NCBI RefSeq assembly: GCF_905171765.1
Contig: NC_053389.1
Coordinates: 786,042,772 to 786,106,771 of the forward strand
From: Bufo bufo
Taxonomy: Eukaryota > Chordata > Amphibia > Anura > Bufonidae
Reading direction: 5' to 3'
DNA: 64,000 nt
The position numbers and the translations under genes are program-made. Under the pieces are notes generated by a model. That model was given only the letters and a program-made list of their open reading frames with translations. It did not search any database and was not told where the DNA came from. This document shows, piece by piece, positions 31,991-41,900 of the stretch. Position 1 is the stretch's first letter. Each line of letters opens with the position of its first letter.

Positions 31991-33080
31991 GACCGCGACC
32001 CCTACCTCTCTTACTACCTTCAGAACGCCTCTGGGTTCTATCTCCCCCCTGAAATCTTCCTCCTCCTCTACCTCTTCCTCGACCCCGAAAGGACTGCTGG
32101 GGGAGGGATTTACCTTTCTTGTCCGCTAAGTTCTCCATGAGAGAATCTAATTCAGAACCGAACAATCTACCCGGTTCATAGGGAAGGGAGCAAAGGTTAA
32201 ACTTGGACATGTTGTCCGCCGCCCATGGTTTTAACCAGAGTAGGCGTCTGCTGGCTGAAGAAAGCGCCATAGATTTGGCCGCTAATTTTAATTGTTGTTG
32301 GGAGGAATCTGATAAGAAATAAATCCCCAGTAAGAGAGTCTTAAATTGGTCCAGGATGTCGTCCCGGGCAACCCCAGAATCCAAGTCCGATTGGATTCTG
32401 AGAGTGCGCGCACGGATAAACTCTGATACTTCAGAGCACGCTATAGAAACCGAGGCAGAGGCGGAGGCAGCCGAGTAGTTGCGTCTAAGCGTGCACTCTG
32501 CTCGTCTGTCTAGGGGGTCCTTTAGGTTGCTGCCGTCGTCTGAGGGGACTAGAGTTCTTTTGGAGAGCTTCGATATGGCCATATCCACCTTTGCAGGTGG
32601 AACCCAGACTAAAGAATCTGCATTCTGTAGAGGGAACATTAGTTTAAACCTCTTTGTTAAAACTGGACCCTTCTCCGGGTGTTTCCACTCGGTTGCCATT
32701 AATTTCTTTAAAGACTCGTCCACTTTAAAGGCCCTTGGCCCCCTAGAGGTGGACTGTGGAGCTTCCCCTTGCTCAACATCATGGTCCCTCGACCTGATGG
32801 AGCGTAACAGTCTTTGAGTTTTTTCGGCCGGAAAGAGGAAGGCCGAACTCTCTTCCTCAGAGGAAGAATTATCCTCAATGGAAATGACGTCTTCAGACAT
32901 GGGTACAGGACCAGGAGAAGCCTGTCTGGGCCTCTTGTTAGAGACTGCTCCCTTGATCTCGGCAATGGACGTATCCATGAACTGCTTCATCCAGGAAAAC
33001 ATCTCCACCACCGTTGGTTCTGGGTCCGTTGGTCTGGGTCGGCAGCCTGGACATCGGTGGAATTCGTACGAATCCGGCAA
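31965..33080 (-). CDS. DIRS-B gag-like ORF (LAP2alpha-related domain)
   Basis: Open frame of 371 codons. DIRS ORF1 is taken as the gag-like, RNA-binding protein. N-terminal: FHRCPGCRPRP, half of a zinc-binding site whose other cysteine lies upstream in frame, beyond a TGA near 33097, so the original start may be farther 5'. The middle (about residues 150-270) carries WVPPAKVDMAISKLSKRT, LKDPLDRRAECTLRRNYS, similar to the DIRS gag domain related to vertebrate LAP2alpha. The C-terminus is Arg/Gly rich (SFRGRGRGRGGGRFQGG), typical for nucleic acid binding. It overlaps the RT frame by a few codons at 31965-31990. Intact over this span, but probably N-terminally truncated. Confidence 0.75.
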   Translation of the reverse strand: MPDSYEFHRCPGCRPRPTDPEPTVVEMFSWMKQFMDTSIAEIKGAVSNKRPRQASPGPVPMSEDVISIEDNSSSEEESSAFLFPAEKTQRLLRSIRSRDHDVEQGEAPQSTSRGPRAFKVDESLKKLMATEWKHPEKGPVLTKRFKLMFPLQNADSLVWVPPAKVDMAISKLSKRTLVPSDDGSNLKDPLDRRAECTLRRNYSAASASASVSIACSEVSEFIRARTLRIQSDLDSGVARDDILDQFKTLLLGIYFLSDSSQQQLKLAAKSMALSSASRRLLWLKPWAADNMSKFNLCSLPYEPGRLFGSELDSLMENLADKKGKSLPQQSFRGRGRGRGGGRFQGGDRTQRRSEGSKRGRGRGRGNRRADL

Positions 33081-33299
33081 TGGGGTGCTGCAGCTGGATC
33101 AGGCGAGATGTTTCTGCTTGTGAGTGGATTTGCCTAAGAAACAGACAACAGGATAAGAATTTGGACCCAAAAATGGCTCTAAAAAGAGAGCAGTACCTTA
33201 CCATGAGGTGGCGATGCCATCTTAGAAAGAAAAAGCAAGGTGACTTCAAGGAACTCCCTGAGCGCAGGAGTAGCCAAACAGCAGAAGTCAGTTGAGCTC

Positions 33300-33849
33300 A
33301 GAAAACTGAGAGCAACACTGACCTGCCTCACACAGGTGCCTTAAATAGTGCAAGGGGGAGGAGCTTTAGTCACTCCCCCACCCTGGGGGTGGATCTCCAG
33401 AGTTAAAATCGCAACTTTAATAAAAATAATATAAACTCTCCATTTCCCCCAGTAGGTACCCCTGTCCACCTGAGGGCACGGACCTAAGAAAACTTTATAC
33501 AAAGGAAGCGCTGAACACAGCGCTGGAGGACGGAGCCGGGGACCGGAAGTGACGTCAATGACGCACTTCCGGTTGTCGCGAGACGACGGAGGAGCGCGGA
33601 AGCGACTGCATCTGCGACACAGCGGAGGTAAGAAGCATGGCACTGTGACTGGAATAGTAGATGGGTCCAGAGTACTCCACCGGAGGCACGCTCCCACCGA
33701 GGCAGGAGAGGGCAGGACACACTCCGGATACCTAGGAGATAAGAAGGCAGAATTAAAACATTATAATATTACAATATTATAACACTACAAATAACAATGG
33801 GAGACTCCAGTAAGGAGTCTAGCCTGTCCTGGAGTCCACAGGACAATAA
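33300..33849. other. DIRS-B 5' leader region (minus-strand element)
   Basis: Between the right terminal repeat and the gag-like ORF. GC-rich segment at 33470-33720; no coding frame recognised. Likely holds the element's promoter and leader. A TTGTCTGTTTCTTAG acceptor-like site (minus strand, near 33134) precedes the gag region. Confidence 0.45.
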
Positions 33850-34017
33850 AAATCAACCCCGTCCAGTTAGGGGCCGGGTTATATGGGGTAGGGGCTTAAT
33901 TAGTTAATTACTAATTAGGATACTTAGGCAGAAATTTTTGTTCATTAAAAATTCCGCCTGTCCTGACCAGCTTCACAGGGGCAAATACCCCACTTGTGCT
34001 GCTGGTTAGGACGAAAG
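33850..34017. repeat. DIRS-B right inverted terminal repeat
   Basis: Mirrors 28714-28880. Confidence 0.9.
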
Positions 34018-34204
34018 GGAATCATTTGAGAACAGTCTGGATAAAGCATCAGCTTTTCTATTTCGGGAGCCAGGTCTATAAGAGATCACAAAATTAAATT
34101 GGTTAAGAAACAGACTCCACCGAGCTTGATGGGGAGACAAACATTTAGCAGATCTGATGAACTCTAAATAACGATGGTCAGTTGGCACCTCTATCTGCTG
34201 TTGC
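34018..34204 (-). pseudogene. Gypsy-B RNase H end, joined to gag by a deletion
   Basis: Minus-strand frame reads [40 protein letters not shown] and KADALSR, the C-terminal end of Ty3/Gypsy RNase H with its tether. DIRS-B interrupts it right after. On the other side it abuts gag sequence at about 34205 with no protease or RT between, so several kilobases were deleted. Confidence 0.85.
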
Positions 34205-34735
34205 ACATTGATTAGGATCATCGAATACTTGGCTCATAGCTGCAAGTAAGGCTTCCAGATCATCTAGGCGTGCATCATTGGTCTCAATAAGAGGATTTGC
34301 CCAGGCTACAGCCTTATGTGTCAGAAGCATAATAATACACAGCACATTAGATCTGTCAGTGGGGAAGTGAAAAGTATGTGCACCAAAATATTACTTGCAT
34401 TGATTAATAAATCAATGGTACTTATCACGGTCCCCACCAAACCTGAAGGGTGGAAGAGGGAAGGTGGATGAAGAAGCTGGAACCATAGCCTGATTAGAAG
34501 TTCCTGTATTTGCTCTGCGTGTTGAGCCACCATGTTTTGTAAATTCTGAGTTGCTTGTCCGAATACTTGCACGTTATGAGATGTTTGGCTTTCAAATGCC
34601 AAATACTTTGTTTTAAAATTTTGCATTTCAGCATAGATATTAGTAAGTCAACAGTTCATATTAGTTACACGAACCTCCAAGCTCACTTTCTCGGCGGATT
34701 CCATAGTTTTGGCCTGAGTATCCTGTTACGATACC
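34205..34735 (-). pseudogene. Gypsy-B gag, fragment
   Basis: Starts on the minus strand at about 34703 with MESAEKVSLEVRVTNMN, has a stop soon after, then QATQNLQNMVAQHAEQIQEL, a typical gag coiled segment. Downstream frames lead to TNDARLDDLEALLAAM, which ends at the deletion near 34205. Interrupted by stops and shifts. No LTR was identified beyond 34735. Confidence 0.65.
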
Positions 34736-34744
34736 GGTAGACAC

Positions 34745-35150
34745 GGCCACGGCCGGCGCTACCATAAGGCAGACCAAGCGGCTGCCTTAGGGCGCACCCT
34801 GGGGGAGGGTGGAGAAATTAACCTTCCTTTTTTTTAAAATCCCTTACTTGTGAGTTGCGCGGTAGCACCGCCGCCCGCCCGCCCCAGCCTGCATGCGCCA
34901 TGCGCCCCCGGCCCTCATTCACAGAGCGGCACGGGCCTGGCAACACGGTCACGGGGTCAGGCTGGGGGATGTGACTGGCGAGTGGCGCAGCGGCGGGCAG
35001 CAGCAGGGATTGGAGCTGACTGTGTCTGTGAGTCTGACTCACACACAACCAAATTGCCGTAGCAGCAAGACAGGTGGGTAGGTGATCACTGATGAGCGCA
35101 CTAGCGCCAGAGTGCGCGGCATATTATTACACAAACAACAATCATAAATG
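34745..35150. other. GC-rich segment with a probable hAT-type terminus
   Basis: Begins near CACGGCCGGCGCTACC and CTGCCTTAGGGCGCACCC, phrases I associate with a frog hAT terminus. No partner end was found, so the host element of the arrays to the right is not defined. No ORF. Confidence 0.4.
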
Positions 35151-35154
35151 AAGG

Positions 35155-35775
35155 GGGAGGGGGGACAATGTCTGTAGTCTGTGACATGGGGATGGGGGGG
35201 GGGCGGGGGGGATGATGTGCCATGGGGGGGACTGAAATGTTACACAATAGGGGGTAATGATGTGATAATGATGTGACACGAAGGGGGTGATGTGACATGG
35301 TTTGGATGGGGGGGGAATGTGACATGGATGGAGGGGGAAAAATGTGACAAGGAGGGGGATAAATATGACATGGAGGGCTGATGTGACATAGGTGATTTGA
35401 CATGGAGGGGGAAAAATGTGACATTGAGGGGGTGAAATGTGACATGGAGGGGGAGAATTGTGACATGGGGGGAGAAATGTGACAGAGGGGATTATGTAAA
35501 AAGGAGGGGGAGAATTGTGACATGGGGGGAGAAATGTGACAGAGGGGATTATGTAAAAAGGAGGGGGAGAAATGTGTCATGGAGGGCTGATGTGACATAG
35601 GGAGGTGATTTGGCATGGAGGGGGAGAAATGTGACATGGGGGCTGATGGCTTACATGGGGGGCTGATGGCTGACACGGGGGGCTAATGGCTGACATGGGG
35701 GGCTGATGGCTGACATGGGGGTCTGATCTGAGGTCTGATTAACATTGGGGGTCTGATTGCTGGTCTGACCTGAGG
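35155..35775. repeat. G-rich irregular minisatellite
   Basis: Variants of AATGTGACATGGAGGGGG and GGGGGCTGATGGCTGACA, unit about 19-25 bp, some 25-30 copies, strongly strand-asymmetric (G on plus). A 58 bp block (AGGGGGAGAATTGTGACATG…) is duplicated at 35446 and 35506. Frequent runs of four or more G could form G-quadruplexes. Confidence 0.88.
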
Positions 35776-35965
35776 TGTAATGGAAAATATTTTTTTCTTA
35801 TTATACTCCTCTAAAACCTAGATGCGTCTCAAAATACGGTCCTCAAACTAGCGATTTACCAGGACCACACAGAGGAGAAGCCAGCTGCTGCAGACGGGAC
35901 CAGGGCCAGGTGAGCTGCGACGGGGGGATGGGGGGGGGGGGGGGGTCAGAGTAGCGACAAAATGT
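35776..35965. other. Spacer between minisatellites, with a poly-G run
   Basis: Contains a broken G-run of about 25 bases at 35922-35945. No ORF or element recognised. Confidence 0.6.
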
Positions 35966-38900
35966 AGCTTCGCTTGTGATACAGTACTAAGCCTGGTGTA
36001 ACTATCAGTGATACAGTACGGATCCCGGTGTAACTACCAGTGATACAGTACTGATCCTGGTGTAACTACCAGTGATACACTACTAAGCCTGGTGTAACTA
36101 CCAGTGATACAGTACTAAGCCTTGTGTAACTACCAGTGATACAGTACTAAGCCTGGTGTAACTACCAGTGATACAGTACTAAGCCTGGTGTAACTACCAG
36201 TGATACAGTACTAAGCCTGGTGTAACTACCAGTGATACAGTACTAAGCCTGGTGTAACTACCAGTGATACAGTACTAAGCCTGGTGTAACTACCAGTGAT
36301 ACAGTACTGATCCCGGTGTAACTACCAGTGATACAGTATTAAGTCTGGTGTATCTACCAGTGAGACAGTACTGATCCTGGTGTAACTACGAGTGATACAG
36401 TACTGAGCCCGGTGTAACTACGAGTGATACAGTACTGAGCCCGGTGTAACTACCAGTAATACAGTACTGAGCCTGGTGTAACTTCCAGTAATACAGTACT
36501 AAGTCTGGTGAAACTACTAGTGATACAGTACTAAGCCTGGTGTAACTACTAGTGATACAGTACTGATCCCGGTGTAACTACCAGTGATACAGTACTAAGC
36601 CTGGTGTAACTGCCTGTCATACAGTACTAAGCCTGGTGTAACTACCAGTGATACACTACTAAGTCTGGTGTAACTACCAGTGAGACAGTACTGATCCCGG
36701 TGTAACTACCAGTTATACAGTACTAAGTCTGGTGTAACTGCCAGTGAGACAGTACTGATCCCGGTGTAACTACCAGTGAGACAGTACTGATCCCGGTGTA
36801 ACTACCAGTGATACACTACTAAGCCCAGTGTAACTACCAGTAATACAGTACTAAGCCTTGTGTAACTACTAGTGATACAGTACTAAGCCTGGTGTAACTA
36901 CCAGTGATACAGTACTGATCCCGGTGTAACTACCAGTGATAAAGTATTAAGCCTGGTGTAACTATCAGTAATACAGTACTAAGCCTGATGTAACTACCAG
37001 TGATGCAGTACTGATCCCGGTGTAACTACCAGTGATACAGTACTGATCCTGGTGTAACTACCAGTGATACAGTACTAAGCCTGGTGTAACTACCAGTGAT
37101 ACAGTACTGATCCTGGTGTAACTACCAGTGATACAGTACTAAGCCTTGTGTAACTACCAGTGATACAGTACTAAGCCTTGTGTAACTACCAGTGATACAG
37201 TACTAAGCCTGGTGTAACTACCAGTGATACAGTACTAAGCCTGGTGTAACTACCAGTGATACAGTACTAAGCCTGGTGTAACTACCAGTAATACAGTACT
37301 AAGCCTGGTGTAACTATCAGTGATACAGTACTGATCAAGGTGTAACTTACAGTGATACAGTATTAAGTCTGGTGTAACTACCAGTGATACAGTACTAAGC
37401 CTGGTGTAACTATCAGTGATACAGTACTAAGCCTGGTGTAACTATCACTGATACAGTACTGATCCTGGTGTAACTACCAGTGATACAGTACTAAGCCTTG
37501 TGTAACTACCAGTGATACAGTACTAATCCTTGTGTAACTACCAGTGATACAGTACTAAGCCTGGTGTAACTACCAGTGATACAGTACTAAGCCTGGTGTA
37601 ACTACCAGTGATACAGTACTAAGCCTGGTGTAACTGCCTGTCATACAGTACTAAGCCTGGTGTAACTACCAGTGATACACTACTAAGTCTGGTGTAACTA
37701 CCAGTGAGACAGCACTGATCCCGGTGTAACTATCAGTTATACAGTACTAAGTCTGGTGTAACTACCAGTAATACAGTACTAAGCCTTGTGTAACTACTAG
37801 TGATACAGTACTAAGCCTGGTGTAACTACCAGTGATACAGTACTGATCCCGGTGTAACTACCAGTGATAAAGTATTAAGCCTGGTGTAACTATCAGTAAT
37901 ACAGTACTAAGCCTAATGTAACTACCAGTGATGCAGTACTGATCCCGGTGTAACTACCAGTGATACAGTACTGATTCTGGTGTAACTACCAGTGATACAG
38001 TACTGATCCTGGTGTAACTACCAGTGATACAGTACTAAGCCTGGTGTAACTACCAGTGATACAGTACTAAGTCTGCTGGAACTACTAGTGATACCGTTTT
38101 AAGTCTGGTGTAACTACCAGTGATACAGTACTAAGCCTGGTGTAACTATCAGTGATACAGTACTGATCCTGGTGTAACTACCAGTGATACAGTACTAAGC
38201 CTTGTGTAACTACCAGTGATACAGTACTAAGCCTTGTGTAACTACCAGTGATACAGTACTAAGCCTGGTGTAACTACCAGTGATACAGTACTAAGCCTGG
38301 TGTAACTAACAGTGATACAGTACTAAGCCTGGTGTAACTACCAGTAATACAGTACTAAGCCTGGTGTAACTATCAGTGATACAGTACTGATCCAGGTGTA
38401 ACTTACAGTGATACAGTATTAAGTCTGGTGTAACTACCAGTGATACAGTACTAAGCCTGGTGTAACTATCAGTGATACAGTACTAAGCCTGGTGTAACTA
38501 TCCCTGATACAGTACTGATCCTGGTGTAACTACCAGTGATACAGTACTAAGCCTTGTGTAACTACCAGTGATACAGTACTAAGCCTGGTGTAACTACCAG
38601 TGATACAGTACTAAGCCTGGTGTAACTACCAGTGATACAGTACTAAGCCTGGTGTAACTGCCTGTCATACAGTACTAAGCCTGGTGTAACTACCAGTGAT
38701 ACACTACTAAGTCTGGTGTAACTACCAGTGAGACAGTACTGATCCCGGTGTAACTACCAGTTATACAGTACTAAGTCTGGTGTAACTGCCAGTGAGACAG
38801 TACTGATCCCGGTGTAACTACTAGTGAGACAGTACTGATCCCGGTGTAACTACCAGTGATACAGTACTAAGCCCGGTGTAACTACCAGTAATACAGTACT

Positions 38901-41900
38901 AAGCCTTGTGTAACTACTAGTGATACAGTACTAAGCTTGGTGTACCTACCAGTGATACAGTACTGATCCCGGTGTAACTACCAGTGATAAAGTATTAAGC
39001 CTGGTGTAACTATCAGTAATACAGTACTAAGCCTGATGTAACTACCAGTGATGCAGTACTGATCCCGGTGTAACTACCAGTGATACAGTACTGATTCTGG
39101 TGTAACTACCAGTGATACAGTACTGATCCTGGTGTAACTACCAGTGATACAGTACTAAGCCTGGTGTAACTACCAGTGATACAGTAATAAGTCTGCTGGA
39201 ACTACTAGTGATACAGTTTTAAGTCTGCTGGAACTACCAGTGATACAGTACTGATTCTGGTGTAACTACCAGTAATACAGTACTAAGTCTGGTGAAACTA
39301 CTAGTGATACAGTTTTAAGCCTGCTGTAACTACTAGTGATACAGTACTAAGCCCGGTGTAACTACTAGTAATACAGTACTAAGCCAGGTGTAACTACTAG
39401 TGATACAGTACTAAGCCTGGTGTAACTACCAGTGATACAGTACTAAGTCTGGTGTAACTATTAGTGAGACAGTACTGATCCTGGTGTAACTACCAGTGAT
39501 ACAGTACTAAGCCTGGTCTAACTACCAGTGATACAGTACTAAGTCTGCTGAAACTACTAGTGATACAGTTTTAAGCCTGGTGTAACTACCAGTGAGACAG
39601 TACTGATCCCGGTGTAACTACCAGTGATACAGTACTAAGCCTGGTGTAACTACCAGTGATACAGTACTAAGCCTGGTGTAACTACCAGTAATACAGTACT
39701 AAGCCTGGTGTAACTATCAGTGATACAGTACTGATCCAGGTGTAACTACCAGTGATACAGTATTAAGTCTGGTGTAACTACCAGTGATACAGTACTAAGC
39801 CTGGTTTAACTATCAGTGATACAGTACTAAGCCTGGTGTAACTATCAGTGATACAGTACTGATCCTGGTGTAACTACCAGTGATACAGTACTAAGCCTTG
39901 TGTAACTACCAGTGATACAGTACTAAGCCTTGTGTAACTACCAGTGATACAGTACTAAGCCTGGTGTAACTACCAGTGATACAGTACTAAGCCTAGTGTA
40001 ACTACCAGTGATACAGTACTAAGCCTGGTGTAACTACCAGTGATACAGTACTAAGCCTGGTGTAACTACCAGTGATACAGTACTAAGCCTGGTGTAACTA
40101 CCAGTGATACAGTACTGATCCCGGTGTAACTACCAGTGATACAGTATTAAGTCTGGTGTATCTACCAGTGAGACAGTACTGATCCTGGTGTAACTACGAG
40201 TGATACAGTACTGAGCCCGGTGTAACTACGAGTGATACAGTACTGAGCCCGGTGTAACTACCAGTAATACAGTACTGAGCCTGGTGTAACTTCCAGTAAT
40301 ACAGTACTAAGTCTGGTGAAACTACTAGTGATACAGTACTAAGCCTGGTGTAACTACTAGTGATACAGTACTGATCCCGGTGTAACTACCAGTGATACAG
40401 TACTAAGCCTGGTGTAACTGCCTGTCATACAGTACTAAGCCTGGTGTAACGACCAGTGATACACTACTAAGTCTGGTGTAACTACCAGTGAGACAGTACT
40501 GATCCCGGTGTAACTACCAGTTATACAGTACTAAGTCTGGTGTAACTGCCAGTGAGACAGTACTGATCCCGGTGTAACTACCAGTGAGACAGTACTGATC
40601 CCGGTGTAACTACCAGTGATACACTACTAAGCCCAGTGTAACTACCAGTAATACAGTACTAAGCCTTGTGTAACTACTAGTGATACAGTACTAAGCCTGG
40701 TGTAACTACCAGTGATACAGTACTGATCCCGGTGTAACTACCAGTGATAAAGTATTAAGCCTGGTGTAACTATCAGTAATACAGTACTAAGCCTGATGTA
40801 ACTACCAGTGATGCAGTACTGATCCCGGTGTAACTACCAGTGATACAGTACTGATTCTGGTGTAACTACCAGTGATACAGTCATGGGAGTAGCTATAGGG
40901 GGTGCAGAGGTAGCAGTCGCTACCGGGCCCAGGAGCCTGAGGGGGCCCAAAGACCCTTGTGCCACATAAGAAGACACACAACGCACTGAGAGAAGGGGGG
41001 CCCAAGCTGAACTCTTGCACCAGGGCCCATGAGCCGTTAGCTACACCCCTGGATACAGTACTGATCCTGGTGTAACTACCAGTGATACAGTACTAAGCCT
41101 GGTGTAACTACCAGTGATACAGTACTGATCCTGGTGTAACTACCAGTGATACAGTACTAAGCCTTGTGTAACTACCAGTGATACAGTACTAAGCCTTGTG
41201 TAACTACCAGTGATACAGTACTAAGCCTGGTGTAACTACCAGTGATACAGTACTAAGCCTGGTGTAACTACCAGTGATACAGTACTAAGCCTGGTGTAAC
41301 TACCAGTAATACAGTACTAAGCCTGGTGTAACTATCAGTGATACAGTACTGATCCAGGTGTAACTTACAGTGATACAGTATTAAGTCTGGTGTAACTACC
41401 AGTGATACAGTACTAAGCCTGGTGTAACTATCAGTGATACAGTACTAAGCCTGGTGTAACTATCACTGATACAGTACTGATCCTGGTGTAACTACCAGTG
41501 ATACAGTACTAAGCCTTGTGTAACTACCAGTGATACAGTACTAAGCCTTGTGTAACTACCAGTGATACAGTACTAAGCCTGGTGTAACTACCAGTGATAC
41601 AGTACTAAGCCTGGTGTAACTACCAGTGATACAGTACTAAGCCTGGTGTAACTGCCTGTCATACAGTACTAAGCCTGGTGTAACTACCAGTGATACACTA
41701 CTAAGTCTGGTGTAACTACCAGTGAGACAGTACTGATCCCGGTGTAACTATCAGTTATACAGTACTAAGTCTGGTGTAACTGCCAGTGAGACAGTACTGA
41801 TCCCGGTGTAACTACCAGTGAGACAGTACTGATCCCGGTGTAACTACCAGTGATACAGTACTAAGCCCGGTGTAACTACCAGTAATACAGTACTAAGCCT

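Larger units (their letters stand above)
28684..34020 (-). mobile_element. DIRS-B retrotransposon, nearly full length
   Basis: Inverted terminal repeats of about 165 bp at 28714-28880 and 33850-34017, both running TCCTAAC, CACAAGTG, TATTTGCCCCTGTGAAGCTG and CCCCTACCCCATATAACCC (in inverse orientation). An internal complementary region lies at 28926-29008. On the minus strand the order is gag-like ORF, RT, RNase H, tyrosine recombinase. No target duplication is apparent, as expected of recombinase-mediated integration. It is inserted in a Gypsy element whose RNase H frame stops at 34020. At least four frameshifts in pol and the recombinase make it inactive. Confidence 0.9.

Noticed and set aside
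35101..35676. His/Pro/Ser-rich 191-codon minus-strand frame (PPMSQFSPS repeats)
   Set aside because: Translation of the G-rich minisatellite; compositional artefact.
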